Part shown: positions 9,641-20,879 of the stretch, piece after piece
Layout of the letters: every line of letters begins with the position of its first letter
Position numbering within the stretch: the first letter of the stretch is position 1
From: Lunularia cruciata
Taxonomy: Eukaryota; Streptophyta; Marchantiopsida; Lunulariales; Lunulariaceae
Assembly: GCA_948567375.1 (NCBI GenBank)
Contig: OX419756.1
Location: 25,894,552-25,958,551 of the forward strand
Length of the DNA: 64,000 nucleotides
Direction: 5' to 3'
Made by a program: the position numbers and the translations under genes
Notes under the pieces: generated by a model
What the model was told of the DNA's origin: nothing
Database searches by the model: none
What the model saw: only the letters and a program-made list of their open reading frames with translations

Positions 9641-12600
9641 CTTGAAAGAAAGGGTAAAGGAGTACAAGACACAAAAAAGTGCAAAGAGAAAGAGGAGCGC
9701 AAAGGCCCAACAATCCCAAAAAGACCAAAAAATGAGACAACCACCTATAGGGCCCAAAAGGAACCCTAGGAGAAAAGTGTACCAACAACAAGCCGCACTA
9801 ACACCAAGGAGGAGGAAGTCTACTCTTGACCTGTGTAGTAGAGGTCCTCCAATGGTATGTCCGTAAGTGGAGAGGGAGGACCCTAGCCGTGCTTGATGTA
9901 TCCACTGTAGCCACACACCCATGAAGACCCAATGCTTGAGCATGTTGCAAAGTGATTGATACGTGCTATTGGCAATAGGATGTGATCATGGCTGGAAAGG
10001 CAGCTAGTGCCCCTCATCTGTAAAGAACCTCTTGCTGCATCCTTGAGGGGATTGTCAAAATGGTGATATAGACATCCAAAACTCTCAATCATTAGAGGAA
10101 CAAAGGTATCTAATGCTAGTCGGGGTGCATAGTGGTCGTCCTTGCCCCTAGAGGCAATGATTGTTGTTGATACTGCTTTTATACCTGCCCGTGTCAAGGA
10201 TTCCATCAATAAAACGAGTTTGCCACCACCACATCATGTAAGGTGTGGCGACCATCCGTGAAAGTAACTATAACTGCTCGTACTTGATGGATAGGTGGTC
10301 TTGGCAAATTCAACAATCTCTCAATCTGAACCTGGGCCAATGTAGCTTGTAAGATCTGAGCAATTGTATCATGAAGTTCATCATGAACTCTAGTGGGCTC
10401 TCCTGCCAATTGCACGTCATAAAAAATGTATCTCCAACATGTCATACAAAGAGCCACATGCAAATTGGTCTAGCATCCCTATGAGGGCTGGATGTGGGAG
10501 ACCTAACCTTAGTCAGAGTTTTGTGGAAAACTCCTTCGAAGTGAAACGGAAGTCATCAATCAAGGATGAAGCTTGGAGCGATGCTCTAAAGCCTTTCCCT
10601 TGCAAGAGGAGATCCTAGCTCTATCATGTATAGGCACATCAGTGAGATGCTAGTAAGTGTGTGAGTGTACATATGCTCACTAAGATCCACAATGGAGTTT
10701 CCTAGAGTCTAGGGAAACAAAGTCAATAAACACAAGGAGCGTAGGGCTTGGCAATAAGTCACTAGCCAATCAAAGATATGTCTAAAATGCATAAGTGATC
10801 CACTATCATGATACATCCCATAAAAATGGATGACCCTCATATAAGAAATGGTCTGCTAAACAAAGGACCATTAGAGCCCATGCGCCAAGATAGGTTGTTG
10901 GTGTGGTTGCCTCCTACTCTATAAAACTACATCCACCCATGATTATGGGGAGAGCTGTCTACTGCCCACGCCACTTATCTGATAGCTATGGGAGTGTACA
11001 TGATCCTCACAAAGTGGAGAAAGTATGGCAAATAGTACTTTCAAACATTCACATATGTGGCAAAAATGCCTTCATGGGTGGGAAAATTTGTGCCAAATGT
11101 GAAGCCCTAGGAAGGTAACATTGACTAAGAATGGAATAGGACACTTGGGCATTCCCCAACCTGGCAAGGAAGTGAGCATGGGCTGTGGCCTGAACTAGGG
11201 TGTCCAACATGACTGAACTACAAAAATCCTCATGTCTCAAAGGGGAGCCCAAAACTCTCAAACTTCCAATAACAAATTGGAATCTTGGTCAAAGTGAGTG
11301 AGAGTGAGGACTATGCATGGGCTCTAGACCTTGGATTTATGAGTCTAGACTCCTAAACCCAAGGCTTCTAAGCTAAGTATGAAAGCAAACACTGTGCTAA
11401 CAACATCCTCTAATGTGCCCAAAATATGAATGTCATCTAAGATGGATGGGAACAAACAAGATGGGAATGTTGATGCTACTTGTTGTAATGCCATGTAATG
11501 TGCTATAGCAAATAGAGGCCCTCCTAATGGATCCCACTATCATGTGCCCTTAGTTGATTTCAATTGTGAGAACTCTCCTATATCAATATGATGATTGTAC
11601 AATAGAGGTGTCTTGATATCATAGAAAATATAAACAAAGGGGATCAAGGAGGGGATCTCATCTATAGCTAAGAAAAAAGCATAGAATAAAGCTAGATGAG
11701 AGATGGTATTGAAGGCATTGGAGATGTCAAGTTAGACCACTACCCATTTTAGATGAATGTCCAAGGATGCTTAAATACCTACAATAACCATCTCATAACT
11801 CTCTTAGAGTAGCCATAACAAATTGATGGAGTGACAAGGAGAAAAAAGACTAATTTATCTATTGCAAATAGTGCAAGAGACCAAACGTAAGAAAACATCT
11901 CCAATAGCAATAAGGTACACACCTAAGGTCTCCTTTGCCAAAGCAAAGAGTCACAAGGCACCAAAAAAAAGTTGCTCTAGGGAGGCACATGATTGGAGGC
12001 AATGCACTAGAAAAATGCAAAGAGGAGGAAACCCAAATCTAGAGCATTTGGAGAGAAGTAATTGCATAGGTCCTCAAATAGTAGCTCTGATGGCCCACCC
12101 ATTGAAAAACATGGAGAATGAAGTAGGGCATGGGTAAAGCAAGACTCTATTAGTTGTAACTCCTCATTTGGCTGATAATCATAGAGGATTAAAGGAAGGT
12201 CCTCAAAGGAAGGTGGATGGAGGTCTAGAGGCTTGACAAAGTCCCAAAGGAGAAGAGAGCTGGCCAAGAGGGTGAGAGCACTTGGGCTGCTCACTTGGAC
12301 TTCCCTACTTGACCTAACATCAAGGATCGACAAAGGTGACAATGCTAGAAAAGGTAGGGCATGGGGTTGTAGACACTTTATAGTTTGCATGGCTACGGCA
12401 TGAGCCCTAATGATGTACTCCTCTTTGAAGGTTGCCTAATTGCCTCTCAAAAACTGATGAATCCTAGAGGTAGTCTCCCAATGACCTAATGTACCTCCAT
12501 GAGCTATAAGAAGTAATGTCCACTAGTGAAAGAGGGGCAATAATGTCTAGGTGGAGACATCTCTCCCATGATCATCAACCAAAATATCACATAAGACAAG

Positions 12601-12890
12601 GGAGAGGGTAGAGCACACTAGAGGACATAAAGGCATAGGAATCATGGTATACGTCCATGGTCTTCATAAACTAGGTATGAATACCTTGATAGGGTCCAAA
12701 GAGTGTAACCAAATATATGAGTTGAGGGGAGCCTATAGAGATACTACTAGAGTATGGAAGAGGTCTAGAGGGATGGGAAAAGAGGTGGCCTCTACTCTCA
12801 TATGCAAACAACAAGATATCTCTCTTTGTTGGGCAAAACCAATCCCTACTCATGGACAATCTAGACAAGACTATGTGGGATGTTGATGAG
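9641..12890 (-). mobile_element. Non-LTR retrotransposon copy 1 (decayed reverse transcriptase)
   Basis: Read on the minus strand, three frames alternate through one reverse transcriptase. Around 12250-12000 lies GPSELLFEDLCNYF. Near 11730 lies LDISNAFNTISH, the palm motif A-like segment. Near 11530 lies DPLGGPLFAIAHYMAL. Near 11430 lies SILDDIHILG, equivalent to the YADD box with Ala changed to Leu. Further on, 11261-11049 reads ARLGNAQVSYSILSQCYL, and 10463-10206 reads EPTRVHDELHDTIAQ. The 3' end (9641-9880) is a T-rich region shared with copy 2 at 38930-39160. Many stops are present. No apurinic endonuclease domain is visible. The 5' end is cut near 12890 by a family B LTR. A host of similar reverse transcriptases exists in early land plants and algae as I remember them; the clade is not assigned here. 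Confidence 0.75.
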
Positions 12891-12907
12891 GTAGGATATA
12901 AGGATTA

Positions 12908-14427
12908 TGAACCACATTTTTGTTTTACAAGTTTTTAAGAAGTAGTGCATTGTGGAAGCCAAGTTGTAGCCAAATGAAGAAGAAAAGATAGCTTCATGTG
13001 TCTATAGAGTAATTCAAAAGAAGTCAACTTTGGTTCAAAATAGGAAGTTCTTGAAAGGAGCAAAATAAACCCAAAAAAGGGCATCTTTGGAGCGGGAAGT
13101 TCAGCCCAAAACAAAGAAGTTGTAACAACTTTCCTTTGGGGCAGGCCAGCCAAGAAGGTAAAATTAAAGAAATAGCAGAGGGAAGAGAAGAATGCTTTGA
13201 GAGTGACAAGAACCAAAAACATGCAAAAGAAGCAAGAATTGATTTCAAAATTGACTGAAGAATGATTGCATCTCAAAGCACTATAAAATTGAGACTACAT
13301 CAAGGGGTATTGGACATGTCAAGAAGATATCATGTTTTTATGAGTAGTTGTCATGAAAAATATGAGTCACAAAGCCAATTGAGAGTGAAATTTTTTGAAA
13401 TCAAGAAGGGATTAGAGTACTGCATCCAAGAGAGGGGATAATCTTGCAACTACAAAGAAAGTATGAGCAAATAATGGCGAGGAAGAGCAAGAAGAACTCA
13501 CTCAAAATGAGGAGTCTTGCAATTCAGCGATTAGATATAGTAGCTTGAATCAAAGTCCTAAGTAGATTTTGTATTACATTCTTGGCATGGAATTAGAATG
13601 TGAGTTTTCTAGGTTTCATGGCAAAAATAGTTGCTAGTAATTTTGAGGAAGGCCCTGAAGTAATGAGGAAGAGAGGGAATCCAGCTCGATGGATCAAGTC
13701 CGATTAGAAGTTAGTCTTGGAGAAGGAAGTGGGAGATGCAGCCAAAGTCACCTTCTACCAAAAGTGTGAACCTTTGCAAGAGACCGAAGAGATTAAGAAC
13801 TCATTCTTTGCTCTACAAACCAACAATGGCTACAAGGTGGAGTCCTATTGGGACCCAATTAAGAAAATTGTGGGTGCATTGATGGCAATGTTCAAGCCAA
13901 AGCAAACAACATACATGAAGATGTAGCAAGTAGTCTTCTTCCATCAAATTTTTGCAAGAGAGAAGGTGAATTGGGTGAAACATTTCCATTAGAGAATGAG
14001 GCAGATGATTGTTAACTTGAGGATGAATTCATTGCCTCACTACTTTGTACCATTTTTAGCACATTTCTACCTTGGGCTAAACCTACTGAAAATGGAGGAG
14101 AAGCATTGGATGGTTTCACATTTCCATCCCAATCTACGATGTGAAGAGGATGACAAGGAGCAATGATAAATCTTGCAAATTTGGTCCAATGATGATCATT
14201 TCATTAGGACAAGACAGAGGAAGATCATGGAAAGAAGAAGTTTGAAGACAAAGAAGTGGGCTAAACCCATAGGAGTAGTACTACCTCTTCCACCATGAAA
14301 GACACAAAGACTAAACCTGTGAGGTAAGAAGGTGGTGATGGACCAATCCTTAGGAACTGAGGCTGAAGGAAAGACAAAGTCAGAGAGAGAAGACTCCAAA
14401 GAAGATGAACTCACTTTGTAGAGTGAG
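12908..14427 (+). mobile_element. Family B long LTR, 5' portion (copy 1)
   Basis: It begins TGAACCACATTTTTGTTTT, a variant of the TGTGGTACCCACATTTTTG start seen at 59657 and 62265. It matches those copies through the unidentified ORF and stops near 14427 (GTAGAGTGAGGA). The 3' portion of the same LTR resumes at 17636 and ends at 19445, so family D sequence appears to split it. Confidence 0.7.
13700..14230 (+). pseudogene. Unidentified ORF of the family B LTR (copy 1)
   Basis: I do not recognise the product. The frame contains NGYKVESYWDPIKK, GALMAMFKPKQTTYMKM and, past a stop, FFHQIFAREKVNWVKHFH and PHYFVPFLAHFYLGLNLL. The same succession recurs at 60880-61790, 62820-63670 and, shortened, 34235-34390. 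Conservation of a protein reading across diverged copies suggests it was once translated. It sits inside an LTR-like repeat, an unusual place for a gene. Confidence 0.6.
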
Positions 14428-14696
14428 GATTTTGATACTCAACTCAACCTTTTCTCCTTCTTCTGGCACTCTAGATAGCCACCATGTTGCTCAAAGCTCC
14501 CATGAAAATCATCAAGATGCTACTATCAGATCACCGCATCCACCTAAATTTTGTTGTTTGCTCTTTGAAAACCTTACCTTCAGCTATGAAATTTCATCCC
14601 TAAATGACTTCATCAATTGAAGCTTGTTTTTTACTTCCAAATACTCCTTTGACTCTAGCATCTACTCCTACAAATATACTAACAATGGACAAACTA
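14428..14696. other. Unassigned segment before the family D LTR
   Basis: No homology is recognised. It lies between the break in the family B LTR and the probable TG start of the family D LTR. It may be an older fragment or part of family D. Confidence 0.3.
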
Positions 14697-15236
14697 TGTA
14701 ACAATATAGAGTTTAGTGACATAGTTAGTAAGGCTAAGAAAGTAGAGAATAAACCAAATTAGCCTAGAATATTCCAAAAGCATATAGGAAACTTCTGGGG
14801 AAGCTTCTCGACTAACTTGCATCTTAAGTAGGTAGCTTCTAGAAGGAAGCTTATAGAAGCTTCTAACTAGCTTAGCTTGCACGCCAAGTAGGCGGCTTCT
14901 AGAAGGAAGCTTCTTGAGAAGTTTCTTGGTTAACTTGGCTTGCACTCTAAGAAAGTGGATCAAGGAAGCTTCTCGAGAAGCTTCTCAAGGGCCTTGTATG
15001 CTTCCTATAAATACCATAGCCAAAGCTCATGCTAGGCATTGGGAGTTTTCTCTCATTCAAGTGTCCCAATGTGAACTTCCATTCTCCTAATTCTCTCCTT
15101 GGTCTTGGTCTTCTATATTGGTATCACCACCAAATCCACTTCCACCAAACCATTCAGACTTTTGTGTCCAAATACTACCCAAACATTGTTTTTCACAATT
15201 CATCACCTCACACTTTGGACAAGATTTTATGTATAT
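14697..15236 (+). mobile_element. Family D 5' LTR and leader, boundaries approximate
   Basis: A candidate LTR starts TGTAACAATATAGAG at 14697. It contains an imperfect tandem U3 repeat of about 60-80 bp built from GAAGCTTC and TTCTAGAA palindromes, and a TATAAATA box at 15006. TGGTATCA at 15119-15126 may be a remnant of an initiator tRNA-Met primer site, but only eight bases match and the preceding bases are not CA. The LTR end is therefore unsure. Gag of the same element follows from about 15360. No second LTR is present. Confidence 0.5.
14788..15013 (+). promoter_or_regulatory. Heat-shock-element-like array upstream of a TATA box
   Basis: Inverted GAA/TTC units spaced by two bases occur at 14788 (GAAACTTC), 14800 (GAAGCTTC), 14837 (TTCTAGAA), 14856 (GAAGCTTC), 14897 (TTCTAGAA), 14906 (GAAGCTTC), 14918 (GAAGTTTC), 14965 and 14977 (both GAAGCTTC). 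A TATAAATA box follows at 15006-15013, about 20 bp after the last unit. Heat shock factors bind arrays of nGAAn in alternating orientation. The Arabidopsis ONSEN element is a known case of an LTR driven this way. Function here is inferred from the pattern. Confidence 0.55.
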
Positions 15237-16200
15237 GATCACCAAATCTGAGGAACCCTTGGTGCTTTTGATTGTAACTTATGGAGAATGATGGATGTGC
15301 TACTTTTATGTGTTAATAAATTAGATAGATTAGGAGTGGCATGATTGTAGCAACCATGGTGGCAATGCTTGATGTTATCCTTGCTATGCAGCAACAAATC
15401 AAGTACCTTACTCAATTGTTGGATGAATAAGATCTTTGACGACAAGAGCACATAGAGAGAGTACCAGTTCAAGAAGGAGAAGATCAAATCCGATTCCCTA
15501 AACCCAAGGTATTTGAAGGCAAGAATCTCTTGAGTGCAGTGGAGTGTTTGACTGTGAATGCTATTTTGAAGCTACCAATCTGCAAGACGAGCACAAATAG
15601 ATTCTCTTGGCTTCTAGCAAATTGGATGGAGTAGCAAAGCTATGGTGGAGGTTCCAAGTAGAGCAAGCTGAGCAACAAATTGTTGCACCAATCTTGACAT
15701 GGGCAGAATTCAAGAGTGCAATAATTAGTTGGTTCCAAGCTATTAATACCACACGAGCTACATGGGATAGGTTGGTAGAGTTGAAAAAGATTGACTTTGT
15801 ACAAAGTTACATCATGTAATTCCAAAGCACCATCATGCAAATTCCAAATATATTGGAAAGTGAAACTCTAGATCAATTTGTGAGGGGCTTGAAGTCAAGA
15901 ACCAAATTAGATGTAACCATGCAAGAGTTGCAACACTTGGAAGAAGCCATGCGGTTGGCCGGACATTTTGATTCCTTGGTTGCAACAACTTGGTCTCAAC
16001 CTTGACCTCCACAGAACCTACCAATACACTACACATGGGTGGAGGAGCCGGCATCAATGGAGATTGATGCCATTCAAAGGAGACACTTGGTATTGTAGAT
16101 AAAGAGAAATTACAACAAAATGATGGTTGTTTATATTGCCACCAATTAGGACATCACATTGCTGAATGTCCACTCAAGAATGGGCAACCTTGACAAGTTG
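15237..16200 (+). pseudogene. Family D gag (Ty3/gypsy), decayed
   Basis: Frames between 15360 and 16060 give an Ile/Gln-rich start, then FPKPKVFEGKN and LDGVAKLWWRFQVEQ, typical of plant Ty3 capsid. EFKSAIISWFQAINTTRATWD and LDQFVRGLKSRTKLDV follow. One CCHC zinc knuckle, CLYCHQLGHHIAEC, is encoded at 16128-16169 in a shifted frame. Stops and frameshifts are numerous. It would have packaged the element RNA. Confidence 0.82.
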
Positions 16201-16366
16201 CCTAGGTGGAGTTTATGGAGCAAAATGATCAAGGAAATGAGGAATCCCAATAAGAGATTTTGAGCCACCTATTGGGAGCTTGATTAGTTCCAATGGGATT
16301 GAAGGTTTGACCTATGCAAGTTTGCTTCACTTGTAAGGTACGATATCTAATTGGGGTTGTAGGATT

Positions 16367-16636
16367 TTGGTTGATTCTAGAAGTTCAAAGAATTGCATGT
16401 TTATGCAAGTAGTAAAGGAATTGAGTATTCCTATCAAGCCAGTAATTGGAAGTAGATTGATGATGGTGGATGGTAGAAAGGGTTCTACATTCCGTACCTT
16501 GCATCATGTTACCTTCAAGATTGGGAAGGAGTATCTAGAGAGTATGAGGTTTGTAGTGGCACCTCTACACTACAATGTCATTCTAGGACTACCTTGGCTT
16601 GAAGGTCATAAGGTTCAATTTGATTGGACTCGATGA
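16367..16636 (+). pseudogene. Family D aspartic protease
   Basis: LVDSRSSKNC corresponds to the retropepsin LVDSGASHNF active site, with Gly changed to Arg. YNVILGLPWLEGHK is the conserved ILGLPWL end. The active-site change argues against activity. The stretch 16637-17030 links it to the reverse transcriptase and has an internal repeat of about 60 bp (AGATGAGTCCCAAGATGTGAAGTTT-like words). Confidence 0.8.
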
Positions 16637-17039
16637 CAAATTCAAGTACAACATCAAGGTAGGAATTTTTTATTAGGTCGTCTGGCACCTCTGAGTAAGA
16701 CACCTAAAAATAGTCAGTCCCAAGATGGGAAGTTTGTCAAGAAGGTAGCCATAGAGCAAGCCTTGAAGGGAGATGAGTCCCAAGATGTGAAGTTTACCAA
16801 GAAAGAGGCCATGGAGTAAGCTTTGAAGAAAGATGAGCCCTTAGATAGGAAGTTTGTTAGTGAAGTAGCCATAAGCAAGCTTTGGAGGAAGATAAGTATG
16901 CTTATGCGGTGTGGATCAAGCTGATTGGCCAAGGACAATCTGAGTAGGGCCAAGAGCCTCATCAAGCAATGGTTGATCAGATAATTCAAGAGTTTGCGGA
17001 CTTGTTTCTGGATGATCTGTCAAAGGGATTACCCTCCGA

Positions 17040-17619
17040 TTGTGGTATGCACTTCAAGATTGAGTTATTGCCAAGGAGTACTCCAATGAGTAGACCAATC
17101 TATTGGCTCTCACCAAAGGAGTTGGAGGAGTTGTGAACAACACTTACGTAGTTGTTGGAGATGGACTTTATACAACATAGCACCTCTCCTTGGAAAGCAC
17201 TGGAACTATTTGTTCCAAAGAAATATGGAGGACTTTTTTCTATATTGATTACTATGGGCTCAATAAGCAAAACAATGAAGAATGCAAATCCTTTGCCTTG
17301 GACCGATGACTTGCTTGATCAATTGAGTGGAGCACAATACTTTTCTAAGTTAGATCTTTGCACCGACTATTGGCAAATCCCTATTGATAGGGAGGATGTG
17401 CAAAAGACTATCTATTGCACAAGGTATGGGCATTTTGAGTGGAGAGTTCTACCTTTCGGGTTCATTAATGCTCCAATAGTCTTCATGGATCAGATGCATC
17501 AAGTGTTGGATGGACTATTGGATCGATATGTGGTGGTGTTTTTGGATGATACCTTAATCTATAGCAAGACAGAGGTAGAACACATGAATCATATGCAAGA
17601 AGTCCTAAGACAACTATGA
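17040..17619 (+). pseudogene. Family D reverse transcriptase, truncated
   Basis: The order is normal for Ty3/gypsy: FKIELLPRSTPMSRPIY, then FSKLDLCTDYWQIPI (motif A Asp), LPFGFINAPIVFMDQM, and FLDDTLIYSK (the catalytic YLDD box, here FLDD). It ends abruptly after MNHMQEVLRQL at 17619. The thumb, RNase H and integrase are missing because family B sequence starts at about 17636. Confidence 0.9.
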
Positions 17620-17635
17620 CAATGGAAATCCTTGG

Positions 17636-19445
17636 GAATCCTTGCAAATGTGTTATAGGTATTGGGAAGGTTAGAGTTAGAGAATTTGGAGTTGAGAGAG
17701 GGTCTAATCCAAGGAGAGGAGGAAAAAGAGGTACTACAAGTAGATGCAATATTACAAAAGAATACAAATGAGAATCTATAGAAAGAGGTGGAGAATAGAG
17801 ATAGAATTATAGAACAACATGCTATGGATAAAAGAAAGCAAATAGCTATGCACAAAAGATTAAAGAATGGTTTTAGACTAGAAGTCATACATGCCACTAC
17901 AAAGATAGTTGAGAGGGAGCAAGAGCTTGATAGTATGAGGCAACGTGTAGAGGAGGAGAGGCAATGTTAGCAGAGAGAGTTAAAAGGGAGATATGAGGAA
18001 GAAGAAAGATTAAAAGAGATAATTTGTCGTTTAGAGGAGAACTTGATGCAAAAGAAGAAGGAGAGAGACCATTGCAAGTTGAATTCATTGAGGAGTTAAA
18101 GATGTACCAAGAAGATTGGATGGCTGATTGTGAGAGGGAGAGGCAAGAACAATCAAGGATAATTGAAGAGGTTGCAATATAGTTGAAGGCAATGTTGAGT
18201 ATTGAATCTAGTGTAAAGATCAAGGAAATGAGACTACATAAGTTGAAGTTGTCAGTGAAAGAGACAAGGAGGAAGAATGCAAAAGATAAAGATATGAATG
18301 CATTACTGATTAGTCTCAGAACTCAAGTAGATAGGAAGATAGTGGAGGTAGAAGATAATGTAACTATTAGATTAGATTTAATCAAGTTAGGATTAGATAA
18401 GCTTTGTGATAGTTTATGGACTAAACTTGAGGTACAAGAGGTTGGGGTTCATGTGTCTTCAGATTTATCATTTAAGTCTTCACACAAGAGTGGGTTGCAA
18501 GATAAGGAGGTAGATAGATTACTTATGAGTTTAATTGTAGATCAGAGTGAAGACATGTTAGAATTGGTAGAAGGCTTAATAGTTGTGGAACCTGAAGTAC
18601 ATGAGGTGAAGTAACTTTCCTTGGGTTTTGAAGCCAAAGTAGAAGTAGACATTGGATTGGATTAGGAATAGTTTTGAGATGTGAGGAGATAGATATGAAG
18701 TGCATTGTAATTTTGGATTTGCAGGTTGGTAAAGTTGTTAGGAAACAATTTAGAGAGTTAGATAACTATTGAAGTGCTCTAATATTTAAAGGTGACATTC
18801 AAAGTGCGTTGTTGTTCAATATTCATATTTTTGAGTATAGATAAAGGTAAGTGTTGTGAAGCAATACTCATCGCTTGAGCTTAATTTCAAGTATTGGCTC
18901 TATATGTGTGTTTGTGAGTGTTGGGAGAAATTTGAAGTGCAATTTAGATGTTGGATTCAACATCTATAATTCCATTCTACGTGTTTGATCTTGAGTGGAT
19001 AGCAATCAAAGCAATGCCTTGACAGATCTAAGAGGTATTGTACTGTTGGTAGTATTTGACAGTTGTGAGTGCAGCGATGAGTTGATGTGAAGCAATTTTG
19101 ATTGAGGAAGTTGTACCTTCAGTGGAGGGGTGGAACACAATTCCAAGGTGATTTTTTTATAATGAAATAGCTAATTTTGGGAGGGACTAAATCATCCCGA
19201 TCAAGTTTGTTTGGACAAAATTGAAAGATTTGTGATTATGGATGACAAATTGTTGTGATGAGATTGCGTTTGATCGCTTATTACTCTCTTTTGTGTGTGG
19301 TTTATACTTAAGAGATTAAAGAAGAACTCAAGAAGAACTGATTTGGTTACTTTGCTTTGTATTTGGATATTTCCTACTTGTATCTCTACAGGAATAAACT
19401 TTACTTACCTAATTATTGCAAAAGTGATATTTGCGGGTTCTCACA
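17636..19445 (+). mobile_element. Family B long LTR, 3' portion (copy 1)
   Basis: It matches 35800-37161 closely from the coiled-coil region to the end (AAGTGATATTTGCGGGTTCTCACA at 19445). It carries a broken coding region at 17640-18614. The LTR end abuts family A gag. The 5 bp either side of the whole copy (GATTA at 12903 and CATGC at 19446) do not match, so its ends were probably rearranged after insertion. Confidence 0.7.
17640..18614 (+). pseudogene. Coiled-coil ORF in the family B LTR
   Basis: Frames are very rich in Glu, Lys, Arg and Leu with heptad-like spacing (ELDSMRQRVEEER, EEERLKEIICRLEENLMQKKK), interrupted by stops. A later part reads MNALLISLRTQVDRKIVEVEDNV. The second copy at 35955-36300 repeats this as MNNLLIFLRDCVDRKMLEVGDNV. 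I do not recognise the protein. It may be the C-terminal part of the unidentified family B ORF. Confidence 0.5.
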
Positions 19446-20300
19446 CATGCTAATGACATTGACTTCAGTCCACAATAAGGTCACATTATTATCCTTAATG
19501 AAGAGGACATGCAATATCAAGGCTTACAAGGGACAATGGTCCATGGGAATATTAGAGAATTGGATTTCAAGAATGAATCAATACTTTTGATTGTTCACCA
19601 TTGAAATCACAAATCATTCTATAGGCGTGTTTTCATGTGGGTACTTGACTAATAAAGCACTCACATGGTCTGATGCTTGGGAATGATTAATGTTGGCAAA
19701 AGGAAGAGAGGTGCTACTAAAGAAGTGCTACTAAAGAACATGCAAGAAGTGCTACTAAAGAACTTCCAATCTGTGAATTTTGTATAGATGACCTTCACTT
19801 GACTATGGGAGTTGAAGCAAAAGAATAGTGTACAAGAGTACATGGAGGCATTCCTTGATCTACAAGTTGCAATAATTGACATGAGTCTAGCAAAAGCTTT
19901 GGATAATTTCAAACAAGGGTTAATGGAGCAAATTCACCAAGAAGTAATGGTACAAAAACCTTGCACAATTTTAAAAGCCATTGCTTGTGCTCAAAGCAAA
20001 GCAAGAGCAGTTGGAGGAGGTGAAGGGGTGGCTCAACATTATTAGGCCAAAACACAACACTTTGATGGACTAGTTCTTATGGGATTATGCAACATTTGGT
20101 TCCAAGAACAACAAGCACGATTGCTCCAAGGAGAACAAGGATAGCTTGAAGGAAGAAGAGATGGGATCCCAAAAGGAGAAGGGACTCGCGTAGAATAACA
20201 TTGTTGTTACAATTGTAGCCAAGTTAGGTACCTAGCCATAAATTGTCATACTCAATTTCCTAGAGGCCCTTGGCCTCCATACAGGCAATCTTTGAACAAC
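19446..20300 (+). pseudogene. Gag, family A (second body)
   Basis: Homologous to the minus-strand gag at 3240-4226. It shows TCNIKAYKGQWSMGILENWISRMNQYF, split here by stops, then SLAKALDNFKQGLMEQI. The zinc knuckle near 20205-20250 has lost its His (CYNCSQVRYLAINC). The N-terminal coiled coil and the 5' LTR are missing, because family B sequence ends at 19445. Confidence 0.85.
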
Positions 20301-20437
20301 ATGGAGAGATGAAGTGAAGAGGAGGAGGCTAAAATCACATCAGAAAACAAAGATCACCAATATATGTACCTTGTAGCCTTATTGGCTCAATGGAGAAGTG
20401 AAAAAGCTGGGAAAGGAAGAGGACAAGTGCGTAGAAA

Positions 20438-20740
20438 GTGAGGAAGAAAAACTCACAATCAATTATTGTAAATGGAGTCCTAGAGGACAATCAGTTAAGA
20501 GTGTTGATAGACTTTAGACCAATAAAGAACTTCTTGTCTTGCTCTATTACAATAAGGTTTGGCATGGATCTGGAGAAGGATGAGAATGAAGAAATAGAAT
20601 TACCTAATGGGCAGACAAAGAGAATTGAATCATTACCTACAACGGTAGCACTCTCTACAGGAGAGTATTAAGAAGAAATTGAGTGGCAAGTAATACAATT
20701 AGCTCATTATGATGTAATCTTAGGTATGCCATGGATGGAG
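20438..20740 (+). pseudogene. Aspartic protease, family A (second body)
   Basis: Matches 2779-3054 (minus). The active-site segment reads VLIDFRPIKNFLS where DSGAT is expected, so the catalytic motif is destroyed. VILGMPWMEHYNP follows at about 20710-20750. Confidence 0.85.
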
Positions 20741-20879
20741 CATTACAACCCCATGGTTAATTGGAAGAAGAAAGTAGTGAGAACTTGCCAATGGAAGATC
20801 ATTGGGGTTAAAGAGAGAACACATAGGCAAGACTTCTGTCTTTATGTCATAGGGGCAATAGCTATTTGTAAGATAGATA

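Noticed and set aside
9312-9791. 159-codon Leu/Pro-rich minus-strand frame as a membrane protein
   Set aside because: It overlaps the T-rich 3' end of the LINE-like element and a G/T-rich simple sequence. Its composition follows from base bias, and no motif supports a gene.
15119-15131. TGGTATCACCACC as a firm primer binding site of family D
   Set aside because: Only the first eight bases match initiator tRNA-Met and the preceding LTR end lacks CA, so I mention it only as a possibility.
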